DNA from: Paraburkholderia caribensis | GTDB lineage: Bacteria; Pseudomonadota; Gammaproteobacteria; Burkholderiales; Burkholderiaceae | Length of the DNA: 64,000 bases | Direction: 5' to 3' | Assembly (NCBI RefSeq): GCF_002902945.1 | Contig: NZ_CP026102.1 | Span: 558,001 to 622,000 of the forward strand | Shown here: positions 51,115 through 59,665 of the stretch, piece by piece | How positions within the stretch are numbered: the stretch's first letter is position 1 | Layout: each line of letters starts with the position of its first letter | Made by a program: the position numbers and the translations under genes | Notes under the pieces: model-generated | Seen by the model: only the letters and a program-made list of their open reading frames with translations | Databases searched by the model: none | What the model was told of the DNA's origin: nothing

Positions 51115-53460
51115 ATGCTTTTCTCCCCGACGGAACAGACGTCCGACGCCGGATTTAGAAGCCGGTTTCACCGACGTTCGCTGGAACATCAGCGACCCCT
51201 TTCGACCGTGACGATGGCGTTTACCGTCGTCGCGTTCATCGCCTTCGCTTGCGCGCGCAGTCTCGTCTCCGGACCGGCCGTGCCGCTCGTGTGGCGGCTC
51301 GCGTGCGCGATCGTGCTTGCGCTGCTGGTCGCCGCGATTCCCCGGACCCGGCGCACGTCGGTATTCGGCGGCATCGGCGTGGCGTACACGCTCGTCCTGC
51401 TGGCGGGGCTCGAGTTGAATGTGGTCGGGCTCGAAGAGCCGCTGTTGTGGGCGCTGCCTGCGATCGTGGTGATCTCCGTCTGCGCCGCGCCGCTGTGGCT
51501 CACGCCTGCGCACTTCTGCATCGGCACCGCGCTGTTCTACGCGGCGGGCACGCCGCTGTTGCTGAACCTGCCGGACCCGCACGGCAACACCAGCGTCGTG
51601 TGCTGGATGTGGATACTGATCGCGGTGCCGACCTCGGCCGTGTTTCACTTTGGTTTCTACTGGTTCCGGCGCAATCACTTTTTGCTGGAAGACCGGCTCG
51701 CCCGCCTCGCCGCCACCGATCCGCTGACAGGCCTGCAAAACCGCCGCGCGTTTCTGGAGCAGGCGGCGATGCGTCTGTCGAAGCTGGATAGCGGCGCGAA
51801 GGTCAGCGCGATCTTTCTCGACATCGACTACTTCAAGTCGCTCAATGACCAGTTCGGCCATGCGGTCGGCGATCAGGCGCTGTCGGACGTGGCGCGCGTG
51901 CTGAAGGAACTGACGGCGGCGGCCGATATCGTGAGCCGTATCGGCGGCGAAGAGTTTGCGCTGTTGCACGACGCGGCGTTGCGTCCCGCCGCGCATCTGG
52001 CCGAAACGCTGCGCGCGGCGATCGGGCGCGTCGCGCGTCCCGATGGCCAGTTGAGCGCAAGCTTCGGCGTGGCGGAATACCGGCCGGGCGAAAGCGTGAT
52101 GGCGCTGCTCGACCGCGCGGACGAGGCGCTGCTGCGCGCGAAGTATTCGGGACGCAACCGCGTGTGCGCGGAACGCGCGACGCTCGTCGACCCGGTGCGC
52201 CTGACGTGGACGCACGTCCACGCCGACGGCGATACGGCGTCGCAGCCGATTCGCCAGCAATGGGACGACTTCTGGCTGACCTCGCATTTCCAGCCGCTCT
52301 ATAGCCTGTCGCATCAGAAGCAGGTCGGCTTCGAGGCCTTGTTGCGCGGCGAGCGCGAGGACGGCGCGCAGGTGCCGCCCGTCGAGCTGTTTTCCCCGAA
52401 GCCCTTCACGGATCAGGGCGAGCTGGACCGCACCAGCCACGCGCTGCATCTGAGCAATGCGCGCCGCCTGATACCGGACGACGCGTGGGTCTTCCTGAAC
52501 ATCCTGCCCGCGACCTTCGTCGCCGACGGCTATCCCGATCAACTCGCACAGATCGCGCGCTCGGCGGGCATTCCGTCCGAGCGCGTGGTGCTCGAACTGC
52601 TGGAGTCGCATGGCGGCAGCGTCGACGATATGTCGCGCGCGGCGGGTCAATATCGCGATCACGGCTTCCTGATCGCCGTCGACGATTTCGGCGCAGGCCA
52701 TTCGAACCTCGACCGGCTGCTGCGTATCCGGCCCGACCTCGTGAAGCTGGACGGCGAACTGATCCGCGCCAAAAGCCCGGGTGCGGATCAGCCGATCCTG
52801 CCGAAGCTCGTCTCGCTGCTGCATCAGGCGGGCATGCTGGTCGTGGTCGAAGGCGTGGAGACCACTGAGCAGCTGATACTCGCCGTCGAATCGAATGTCG
52901 ATTTCGCGCAAGGCTATTTGCTCGGCCGCCCTGCGCCGTCCGTTACGCCGCCCGATGCGGTGCACCGGCGCATCGATCACGCGTTCGACGTGATCGCCGA
53001 AGGGCGCGCGCATCAGCATGCGTTGTTCGAATCGGAAGTGCGGCCGTACCGGCAGGCGCTCGACGCGGGCGTCGATGCGTGGCTCAAGGGCGTGCCGCTC
53101 AACGACGCGTTCTATGATCTCGCGCAATTGGAGCTGTGCATCAGCTGCTTCGTGCTCGACGATACGGGCCGGCAAATCGGGCATGAGGTGCCGGGCAGGG
53201 CGTCCGGCATCGACGGCGGGTCATTGCATCCCGTCGCGAATCCGCGCGATGCGCGCTGGGACCACCGGCCGTATTTCCGCAATGCCGTGCTGCGGCCGGG
53301 CGTACCCATCACGAGCAGCCCGTATCTGTCGCTGGCGAGCGGCAGGCCGTGCATTGCCGTGACTGTCGCGTTGCAGTCCGCCGTGGGGCGCTGCGTGGTC
53401 GGCGCGGAGCTGGACTGGTCGCTGCAGCGTCTGCCGTGGCCGACGGCTGAGCATTGGTGA
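51115..53460 (+). CDS. GGDEF-EAL dual c-di-GMP protein with C-terminal Cache-like domain
   Basis: 781 residues from ATG 51115 (TTG 51109 is an alternative). About five or six N-terminal membrane helices (to about 185) are followed by a GGDEF domain starting TDPLTGLQNRR (about 203) with an intact GGEEF (about 276) and no RxxD inhibitory site, so cyclase activity is plausible. The EAL domain has FEALLRG (about 405), DDFGAGHSNL and VVEGVETTEQL, so the phosphodiesterase residues look intact. The last 130 residues (RPYFRNAVLRPGVPITSSPY, then SLASGRPCIAVT) resemble a Cache/PDC sensor fold, which is usually periplasmic and N-terminal. It would set c-di-GMP levels, and so could affect EPS. Confidence 0.85.
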   Translation: MLFSPTEQTSDAGFRSRFHRRSLEHQRPLSTVTMAFTVVAFIAFACARSLVSGPAVPLVWRLACAIVLALLVAAIPRTRRTSVFGGIGVAYTLVLLAGLELNVVGLEEPLLWALPAIVVISVCAAPLWLTPAHFCIGTALFYAAGTPLLLNLPDPHGNTSVVCWMWILIAVPTSAVFHFGFYWFRRNHFLLEDRLARLAATDPLTGLQNRRAFLEQAAMRLSKLDSGAKVSAIFLDIDYFKSLNDQFGHAVGDQALSDVARVLKELTAAADIVSRIGGEEFALLHDAALRPAAHLAETLRAAIGRVARPDGQLSASFGVAEYRPGESVMALLDRADEALLRAKYSGRNRVCAERATLVDPVRLTWTHVHADGDTASQPIRQQWDDFWLTSHFQPLYSLSHQKQVGFEALLRGEREDGAQVPPVELFSPKPFTDQGELDRTSHALHLSNARRLIPDDAWVFLNILPATFVADGYPDQLAQIARSAGIPSERVVLELLESHGGSVDDMSRAAGQYRDHGFLIAVDDFGAGHSNLDRLLRIRPDLVKLDGELIRAKSPGADQPILPKLVSLLHQAGMLVVVEGVETTEQLILAVESNVDFAQGYLLGRPAPSVTPPDAVHRRIDHAFDVIAEGRAHQHALFESEVRPYRQALDAGVDAWLKGVPLNDAFYDLAQLELCISCFVLDDTGRQIGHEVPGRASGIDGGSLHPVANPRDARWDHRPYFRNAVLRPGVPITSSPYLSLASGRPCIAVTVALQSAVGRCVVGAELDWSLQRLPWPTAEHW

Positions 53461-53468
53461 TGGACGGG

Positions 53469-54554
53469 TTAGGGCAGAGCTATCTCGTTGCTGGCTGAAT
53501 GCAGCTGGGCGAGCAGTGCGCAGGCCTGTTCATGGAGATCGGCGCCCGTGGGCCGCAGCGCGAAACGCGTCGATTCGGGCAGCCGCGCAAAATGCTTGCC
53601 CGTGCTGCGCGCATACGCGGGGTCGTAGTGCAGATCGATCAGCTGCTCGAATAGCTCGACACGGCGGTCTTCGTCGATCAGCTTGTGCCATTCGCCGATT
53701 CGCGCACGCCCATGCAATTCGACGAGCCGCGCGAGTTGCGACTTGAAGAGCGCACGGTCGTCGAACAGATGCGCGTAGTCCTCGAGCAGCAGGCGGATAC
53801 GCTCGTCGCGCTCCGTGACCACGGCGACACACGAGCCGCGACGAATCTGTTCCGTCAATGAAGCGGGCAACGCGATGGACCCGATACGGCGGCTTTCCGC
53901 TTCGACGAACACGGGCCGTTTCGGATCGAAACGGCGCAACGCGCCGACGAGCGCGGTATCGAATGCTTTCTGCGTGGGTTGCGGCTCGTTGGGCAGCGTG
54001 CCGAGAATCGAGCCGCGATGCGCGGCGAGCGCTTCGAGGTCGAGGGTCTGCGCATCGGCCCTGGCGAGCGCATTCAGCAGACGTGTCTTGCCGCTGCCCG
54101 TGTGGCCCGCGAGCACGATATAGCTGAATTGCCGTGGCAGCGTATCGAGCAGTTCAACCACCTTGCGCCGGTAGGTCTTGTAGCCGCCGTCCAGTTGCCG
54201 CGCGCGCCAGCCGATCAGATTCAACCACGTCGCCATCGACCCGGAACGCTTGCCGCCGCGCCAGCAATAGATCAGCGGACGCCAGTTGCGCGGGCGGTCC
54301 GCGAAGGTCGTTTCCAGATGCGCGGCGATGTTGCGCGACACCATCGCCGCGCCTCGCCGGGTCGCCTCGAACGGCGACACCTGCGCGTACATCGTGCCGA
54401 TGATGACGCGCTCCTCGTTCGACAGTACGGGCGCGTTGATGGCGCCGGGAATGTGGTCCTCGGCGAATTCGAGTGGCGTGCGGACGTCGACGATTTCATC
54501 GAATTCCGCGATCTGGTCGAGCGTGACGAGAAGCGATTTCAAGGGCTGAAGCAA
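53469..54554 (-). CDS. mnmH: tRNA 2-selenouridine synthase
   Basis: 361 residues, the usual length. The N-terminal rhodanese domain has EIVDVRTPLEFAEDHIPGAI and the catalytic Cys in IYCWRGGKRSGSM (about residue 97). The C-terminal part has the P-loop VLAGHTGSGKTRLL (about residues 148-161) for geranyl/selenium chemistry on the wobble uridine of tRNA Lys, Glu and Gln. It uses selenophosphate from SelD; no selD is in the window, although the two are often adjacent. Convergent to the GGDEF-EAL gene. Confidence 0.94.
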   Translation of the reverse strand: MLQPLKSLLVTLDQIAEFDEIVDVRTPLEFAEDHIPGAINAPVLSNEERVIIGTMYAQVSPFEATRRGAAMVSRNIAAHLETTFADRPRNWRPLIYCWRGGKRSGSMATWLNLIGWRARQLDGGYKTYRRKVVELLDTLPRQFSYIVLAGHTGSGKTRLLNALARADAQTLDLEALAAHRGSILGTLPNEPQPTQKAFDTALVGALRRFDPKRPVFVEAESRRIGSIALPASLTEQIRRGSCVAVVTERDERIRLLLEDYAHLFDDRALFKSQLARLVELHGRARIGEWHKLIDEDRRVELFEQLIDLHYDPAYARSTGKHFARLPESTRFALRPTGADLHEQACALLAQLHSASNEIALP

Positions 54555-54704
54555 GAGGCCGCCGCGGCGCGGCGTACGGAACGATTATCGCATGCCGGGC
54601 TGTCTTTCCCGTTCCCGCCCGCGACGGGCCGTCGCAAGCGAATACCTCACGTTATGACGTAAAGTCACGGAAAGCGATGTAAGCTGATGGTGTGGAGGCG
54701 CAAC

Positions 54705-55310
54705 ATGTCGATTTCGTCGGTATTGCACTGGTGTTTCGGAACCCAGCGGCACCATAGGGGACTCGACCACGGCAACGGTGAATCGGGCGACGGCGAACAC
54801 CGGGCGTTGGCGCGGCAGGACCAACGGCGGGAACTGCTGGACGAACTGCGCCGGCAGGCGTATCTGCACGATCTGCTGCGGCTCACGTGCGCGGATGTGA
54901 TGCGCAAGCCGCCCGTCACGGTGACCGTCAATGAAAGCATCGGCGGCGCGCTGGCGGCGCTGGACGCGCACCATATCAAGCTGCTGCCCGTGGTCGGTGC
55001 CGAAGGGCGCCTCAAAGGCGTCGTCACGCACGTCGATCTGCAACCGCTGGACGAAGTCCTGCCTTTTCTCAAGCTCGCTTCCGACACCATCGCACCCGAG
55101 AGCGAAAGGCGCGAATGGCCCGTCACGACCGTGATGTCGAGCCATGCACAGTACGTCGACGCAACGGCGCCGCTAACGGAAGTCATCCCGCTCTTCACGA
55201 AGAACGGCCATCATCATCTGCCCGTCGTGGATGAGGACGGGCGCGTCGTCGGCATGCTGACTCAGGCCGATATCGTCAAGCTCATGCTCGGCCATCCGGA
55301 CAGCGTGTAA
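54705..55310 (+). CDS. CBS-domain pair protein
   Basis: 201 residues from ATG 54705, with GGAGG six bases before it. The first 65 residues are His/Arg-rich with no fold seen. Two CBS domains follow: LTCADVMRKPPVTVTVNES to about residue 125 with HIKLLPVVGAEGRLKGVVTH, and WPVTTVMSSHAQYVDATAPL to the end with HHHLPVVDEDGRVVGMLTQ. CBS pairs bind adenosine nucleotides and regulate a partner. In other burkholderias such pairs are attached to HPP membrane proteins; here the membrane part is missing. Partner unknown. Confidence 0.82.
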   Translation: MSISSVLHWCFGTQRHHRGLDHGNGESGDGEHRALARQDQRRELLDELRRQAYLHDLLRLTCADVMRKPPVTVTVNESIGGALAALDAHHIKLLPVVGAEGRLKGVVTHVDLQPLDEVLPFLKLASDTIAPESERREWPVTTVMSSHAQYVDATAPLTEVIPLFTKNGHHHLPVVDEDGRVVGMLTQADIVKLMLGHPDSV

Positions 55311-55329
55311 GCCCGCCGTTTATCCGGCC

Positions 55330-56091
55330 TCACGCGCTCAGGCGGCGCAGCGGTTCGCCGCGCGCGGCCAGTTGCCCGATCGCTTCGCCGATCGCGCCGC
55401 CCACCAGGATCACGGCCGGGCTGGCAATCTGTTGCGCCGCCGCACGCGCCGCGATGTCGCGCAGCGGCGCGCAGACCCGCTTCTCGCGCGACGTGCCGGC
55501 CCACTGCACGACGGCAGCGGGCGTCTCGGGCGCGAGCGTCTCGCCCAGGGCTTCGCTGATGCTGTCGATGCGGCTCGCGCCCATGTAGATTGCGAGCGTC
55601 ATGCCAGTCGCCGCGAGCGTGGCCCAGTCGGGCTCGGTGCCGTCGCGCAGATGCGCGGTCACGAAGATCACGCCCTGGCAATGATCGCGATGCGTGAGCG
55701 ACACGCCTAGCGCGGCGGCCGCCGCGAAACCCGACGAGATGCCGTTGACGATCTCGACGTCGATCCCCGCGTGCCGCAGGTCCGCGATCTCTTCGCCGGC
55801 GCGCCCGAACAAGAGCGCGTCGCCGCCCTTGATGCGCACGACGTGCTTGCCTTGCAGTGCGTAGCGGCGCATCAGGCGCTGAATGAACGCTTGCGGCGTC
55901 GACTTGCAGCCGCCGCGTTTGCCGACCTTGACGACGCGGGCATGCGGCGCTTTCAACGCGGCGATCTCGTCGTTCACGAGGTCGTCGATCAGCAGCACGT
56001 CGGCGGCTGCGATCGCTTTGGCCGCCCTGAAGGTCAGCAGATCGAGGTCGCCGGGTCCTGCGCTGACGAGTGTGACTTTGCCCGTGTTCAT
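55330..56091 (-). CDS. cobA: Uroporphyrinogen-III C-methyltransferase
   Basis: 253 residues from the ATG at 56091, preceded by GGAGA at good spacing (an in-frame ATG at 56103 is less well placed). Motifs: VSAGPGDLDLLTFRA (about 9-23), KGGDALLFGRAGEE (about 83-97) and VNGISSGFAAAAALGV, all of the SUMT family. The enzyme uses two SAM to make precorrin-2, the step leading to siroheme for nitrite and sulfite reductases (and to cobalamin). The mRNA leader upstream contains two hexaloop hairpins and a terminator hairpin, so control by nitrate or nitrite through an ANTAR antiterminator is likely. Confidence 0.92.
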   Translation of the reverse strand: MNTGKVTLVSAGPGDLDLLTFRAAKAIAAADVLLIDDLVNDEIAALKAPHARVVKVGKRGGCKSTPQAFIQRLMRRYALQGKHVVRIKGGDALLFGRAGEEIADLRHAGIDVEIVNGISSGFAAAAALGVSLTHRDHCQGVIFVTAHLRDGTEPDWATLAATGMTLAIYMGASRIDSISEALGETLAPETPAAVVQWAGTSREKRVCAPLRDIAARAAAQQIASPAVILVGGAIGEAIGQLAARGEPLRRLSA

Positions 56092-56134
56092 TCTGTTCTC
56101 CATCGTTTGATCGTCGATCATTGGCCGCCAATGC

Positions 56135-56174
56135 AAAACGGCGTCCCGTCCGTGCATGCACGAAGGGGACGCCG
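56135..56174 (-). terminator. Attenuator hairpin in the cobA leader
   Basis: On the reverse strand CGGCGTCCC and GGGACGCCG form a 9-bp stem (56174-56166 and 56147-56139) around an 18-nt loop that is itself partly palindromic (GTGCATGCAC). It is followed by UUUU at 56138-56135. It ends 44 bases before the cobA start, so it would stop transcription before cobA unless overridden. Confidence 0.75.
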
Positions 56175-56207
56175 CTGTCCTGACTGATCCTGCCTGTTTT
56201 CCATGGC

Positions 56208-56261
56208 GGGCGCGCAACGCTGCGTGCCCACACTCGATTCGTTGCCGGCGCCTTTGCCGGC
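56208..56261 (-). ncRNA. ANTAR-type dual hexaloop hairpin in the cobA leader
   Basis: Read on the reverse strand, hairpin 1 is GCCGGC-AAAGGC-GCCGGC (56261-56244): a 6-bp stem with a six-base loop having A at position 1 and G at position 4. After 14 nt, hairpin 2 (56229-56208) is GGGCaCGC-AGCGTT-GCGcGCCC, again a hexaloop with A1 and G4. Paired hexaloops with A1/G4 are the known binding element of ANTAR antiterminators such as NasR and EutV. The attenuator hairpin follows 33 nt later. Stem pairing was checked by hand only. Confidence 0.7.
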
Positions 56262-56618
56262 GAACACGTTATTGCAAGAACAAGGCCAGTGGTTTCGATG
56301 GGCGCGTATAGCATGCGCGCGAGGCGCGGCTGGCTTCGCTGGACGCTTTCTATGCGGAAAAGCACGGCGTGCGTGCAGGTCCGTGGGCCTCGCGCTCGCC
56401 GCACTCGCGCAGTGCTGCGGCGCACCACGAACGTGCCTGAAGGCATCATGTTGATACGCGCGGCGTGACCCGCCGGAACGTCTCGACGTCCGCAACCCTC
56501 CACCCGGCGTGGACTCGGGCGCATCGCCGCACATATGGCATAGCGCTTGCATCACCGAACCGCCGCGGCATCAACGATGAGCCGCTCTATGGCAAACCTT
56601 CGTAACATCGGATTGGAC
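56262..56618. promoter_or_regulatory. Divergent region upstream of the cobA leader
   Basis: About 360 bases that should hold the cobA promoter on the reverse strand and a promoter for the forward leader hairpin at 56619. Short frames here show no ribosome site or recognisable protein. No binding-site palindrome was clear. Confidence 0.4.
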
Positions 56619-56667
56619 AACGGCGTCCCTTCGGTCTGGTCTCGCACCGGACTGTCGGGACGCCGTT
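56619..56667 (+). terminator. Forward hairpin with the same stem as the cobA attenuator
   Basis: AACGGCGTCCC (56619-56629) pairs with GGGACGCCGTT (56657-56667); an inner hairpin GGTCTGGTCTCGCACCGGAC sits in the loop. The stem CGGCGTCCC/GGGACGCCG and the following GTTT match the cobA attenuator on the other strand, so this looks like a second, forward-facing leader. No A1/G4 hexaloop pair was found in front of it. Confidence 0.5.
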
Positions 56668-56714
56668 TGCGTTTACTCACGACGGACGACGCACGACAAG
56701 CATTTGGAGACCAC

Positions 56715-56915
56715 ATGAAACAGCGCATCTCGACGTTGATCGATTTCTTTGTGCGAGACAAGGCGTCGACGAGTCCGCCCGCACACGGCGACGATGGCCC
56801 GCGTGACGGCGCGAGCATGCGACCCGAGCGCTTGAGAGACCGGCGTGCAACGCGCGCGCACAGGCGCCGCGGCGAGAGCTACAGGCCGGCACGCGCGGTA
56901 CGCTGCGCCGGTTGA
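56715..56915 (+). CDS. Small open frame behind the forward leader hairpin, possibly a gene remnant
   Basis: 66 codons from ATG 56715, with GGAGA six bases upstream. It begins MKQRISTLIDFFVRDK, a plausible folded start, but continues as an Arg/Ala-rich chain (RPERLRDRRATRAHRRRGES) that looks like out-of-frame high-GC sequence. It may be a short leader gene or the broken start of a lost gene behind the attenuator-like hairpin. No function is claimed. Confidence 0.35.
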   Translation: MKQRISTLIDFFVRDKASTSPPAHGDDGPRDGASMRPERLRDRRATRAHRRRGESYRPARAVRCAG

Positions 56916-57034
56916 ACCGGCATGACGCCGGCTTGCATCCCGACGTCCTTGAACGTGACGGATTGTGACAATTCGTCTGTACGCCGCGCCTACACTGGGT
57001 TTTGGTCCACACACGCCGAAACTCAGCTTCCGCC

Positions 57035-58597
57035 ATGACAGACGCCATTCAGCAGATCCAGAAGAACTACGACGATTGTCCGTATTACTCGTTTCCCTAT
57101 CACCACAGCGCGCCTGAACATCTGGCGGCAGTCGCCTACGCGTTCGGCCTTTCCGCGCCCGACGTGCGCACGGCGCGCGTGCTTGAACTGGGATGCGCGG
57201 CGGGCGGCAATCTCATTCCGTTCGCGGTGCGCAATCCTCAGGCACGCGCGGTCGGAATCGATCTTTCCAGCACGCAGGTTCAAGACGGCTGCAGACGTAT
57301 CGAGCGTTTGCAACTGGGCAACGTCGAACTGCTCCAGAAGGATCTGATGTCGGTGACAAAGACGTTCGGCCAGTTCGACTACATCCTGTGTCATGGCGTC
57401 TACAGTTGGGTGCCGGAGGCGGTGCAGCAGGCGATCCTGAACATCTGCCGCGAGAACCTGTCGGCTGACGGCGTCGCCTACATTGGCTACAAAACCTATC
57501 CGGGCTGGAAAGCGCACGAGATCGTGCGCGATGCGATGCTGCTGCGCGCGCATGCGCAGGACGATGCCCATACGCGTCTCGCGCATGGGCGCGGCATGCT
57601 CGATTTTCTGCACAAGCACGCGCTGCGCAACAGCGTGCTCGCGCGCGCGGTCGAACAGGACCAGGAAACGGTTCAGACCTACGATGCCGCCTACGTGATC
57701 CACGACTTCCTGTCGCCGAACAACGCGCCTTGCTATTTCAAGGACTTTGCGGCGCGCGCGGAGTCGCACGGCCTCGCCTATCTGGCCGACGCCGAGCCGC
57801 CGCTGATGTTCGCGACCAACTACGGCGACGAGATTGCGCGGTTGCTGTTCAGCGAATGCGGACACAGCCAGGTGTTGCTCGAACAGTATCTGGACTTCGT
57901 CAGCGACCGCTCGTTTCGACGCTCGCTGCTCGTTCACAAGGAACGCGCCGGCGATATCAGCTATCAGATGCAGCACACACGGCTGCGCGAATTGCATGTG
58001 GCCGCGCAACTGGAATGCGCCGATGGCGAAGTGCGTATCGACGATTCGCCGCAGCGATTCGGCGCGTCCAATGGCAGCGTAGTCGTGTTCGACACGCCCG
58101 TCGCCAAGCTGGCCGCCGATGCGCTCGCGCGGGCATGGCCTTTCACGCTGGGTTTCGAGGAACTGCACCGCATGGCGCAGACGAGCTTGCCTGTCAGCGC
58201 CGAGGCGGGCAACGACACGGAAGGACAACTCGTCGCGTTCTTCAACGCGATCGTGGTTCAGGGCATCGGGCGTTATCGGGTGGCGCCGTACGTGCGTCAA
58301 GCGGAGAATCCATGCGTCGAACAGTCCGCCCGCGACTATCCCGCCGACCTGCCGCAAGGCCAGGCCGTGCACACCTTCAACGGATGGCACGAGCCCGTCC
58401 AGCTCGATCCCGTGGCGCATTACCTGTTGCCGCATATCGACGGCAGCCGGACGCGCGAGGCGCTGCTTGCGTTGCTCAAGCAGGCAGTCACGCAAGGCAC
58501 GCTCGCGATTCCCCGCAAGGCATCCGCGGTCGATGCGCTCGACGACCAAGCGCTCGCAGCGGAACTGGACCGTGTGCTGGCGCTGCTGTGCGCGTGA
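57035..58597 (+). CDS. SAM methyltransferase with methyltransferase regulatory domain
   Basis: 520 residues from ATG 57035. The class I SAM domain has VLELGCAAGGNLIPFA (about residues 49-64), AVGIDLSSTQVQDG and the later YILCHGVYSWVPEAVQQ. The middle (about 210-300) with DFLSPNNAPCYFKDFAARAE and GLAYLADAEPP matches the PF10119-like regulatory domain; a C-terminal helical domain ends LLPHIDGSRTREALLALLKQ, like PqqD/peptide-modification winged parts. Proteins of this layout are conserved but the substrate is unknown. It stands apart in orientation from cobA and 88 bases before the lactonase gene. Confidence 0.82.
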   Translation: MTDAIQQIQKNYDDCPYYSFPYHHSAPEHLAAVAYAFGLSAPDVRTARVLELGCAAGGNLIPFAVRNPQARAVGIDLSSTQVQDGCRRIERLQLGNVELLQKDLMSVTKTFGQFDYILCHGVYSWVPEAVQQAILNICRENLSADGVAYIGYKTYPGWKAHEIVRDAMLLRAHAQDDAHTRLAHGRGMLDFLHKHALRNSVLARAVEQDQETVQTYDAAYVIHDFLSPNNAPCYFKDFAARAESHGLAYLADAEPPLMFATNYGDEIARLLFSECGHSQVLLEQYLDFVSDRSFRRSLLVHKERAGDISYQMQHTRLRELHVAAQLECADGEVRIDDSPQRFGASNGSVVVFDTPVAKLAADALARAWPFTLGFEELHRMAQTSLPVSAEAGNDTEGQLVAFFNAIVVQGIGRYRVAPYVRQAENPCVEQSARDYPADLPQGQAVHTFNGWHEPVQLDPVAHYLLPHIDGSRTREALLALLKQAVTQGTLAIPRKASAVDALDDQALAAELDRVLALLCA

Positions 58598-58684
58598 ATG
58601 TCTGCTACTGTTGACTGGTTCGCCGGCGCGCCCTACCAGGCGCGCGGCCCGTTGCGCCCGTTGCTCACACAGAGGATCGTCATC

Positions 58685-59575
58685 ATGCAGACACTGGAAT
58701 GTGTGTTGCCCGCCGCCGCCGCGCTTGGAGAATGTCCGCGCTGGGACGAGCGCCGCGCGAAGCTGTGGTGGGTCGATATCAACGCGCCCGCGCTGAATAG
58801 CTTCGATCCGAAGACAGGCGAGAACAGCGCGATTCCGATGCCCGAGAACATCGGTTGCTTTTCGTTGACCGAGGACGATGGCTTCATCGCGGGCATGCGC
58901 ACGGGCATCTTTCTGCTCGATGCGAAAGGGCAGGTCGTGCGCAAGCTGTGCGCGAACGCCGAGAACCCCGCAACGAGCCGTTTCAACGACGGCCGTTGCG
59001 ACGCGCGCGGACGTTTCTGGCTCGGCACGCTCGACGAGCCGAAGGCGGGCGATGCGGCCGCGCTGTATCGCTACGCGAACGGCGCGTTGACGAAGATGGA
59101 CGCGGGCCTGCTGACGTCGAACGGCATGGCGTTCAGCCCCGATTACCGCTGGTGCTACCACTCGGATACGCCGCGCTTCACGATCTACCGTCATCCGTAC
59201 GACATCGACAGCGGCGAGGTCGGGCCGCGCGAAGACTGGGTGAAGTTCCAGCCGACGCCGACGGATCGCGGGCGTCCCGACGGCGCGTCGGTGGATAGCG
59301 AAGGCTACTACTGGTCGGCGTTGTACGAGGGCGGGCGCGTCGTGCGCATTTCGCCCGAAGGCAAGGTCGTCGAAGAACATCCGCTGCCCGCGCGCTGCCC
59401 GACGATGTGCGCGTTCGGCGGCGACGACCTGCGCACGCTTTACGTGACGACGGCCCGGCAGGGCCGTCCTGCCGAAGAGATCGAGCAGTACCCGCAATCG
59501 GGCGGCGTGTTCGCGATGCGCGTATCGGTGCCGGGTCTGATCGAAAAGCGCAGCGCGCTACGCGTGACGCAGTAA
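58685..59575 (+). CDS. SMP-30/gluconolactonase-family sugar lactonase
   Basis: 296 residues from ATG 58685. The six-bladed propeller family marks are LGECPRWDERRAKLWWVDI (start, with metal Glu), SRFNDGRCDARGRFWLGTL (metal Asn, about residues 99-117), LLTSNGMAFSPD and GRPDGASVDSEGYYWSALY (metal Asp). It hydrolyses a sugar-acid lactone, here probably xylono- or arabinonolactone judging from the dehydratase genes behind it. Gap of 90 bases to the LacI-type regulator, same strand. Confidence 0.88.
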   Translation: MQTLECVLPAAAALGECPRWDERRAKLWWVDINAPALNSFDPKTGENSAIPMPENIGCFSLTEDDGFIAGMRTGIFLLDAKGQVVRKLCANAENPATSRFNDGRCDARGRFWLGTLDEPKAGDAAALYRYANGALTKMDAGLLTSNGMAFSPDYRWCYHSDTPRFTIYRHPYDIDSGEVGPREDWVKFQPTPTDRGRPDGASVDSEGYYWSALYEGGRVVRISPEGKVVEEHPLPARCPTMCAFGGDDLRTLYVTTARQGRPAEEIEQYPQSGGVFAMRVSVPGLIEKRSALRVTQ

Positions 59576-59665
59576 GCGCGGCGTCGCATCCGTCGCGAAA
59601 GGTTGGGTCGTGCGCGCTGCCGTTATCATATGCGCCTGTCCACGAACGCGATCGACCCCTTCAGC

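Noticed and set aside
50986..53184. Reverse frame of 732 codons opposite the GGDEF-EAL gene
   Set aside because: The forward frame contains intact GGDEF and EAL motifs; the reverse product is low-complexity Arg/Gln/Ala-rich sequence.
56104..56261. Cobalamin riboswitch upstream of cobA
   Set aside because: No B12-box-like sequence was seen; the hairpins present fit an ANTAR-type leader better.
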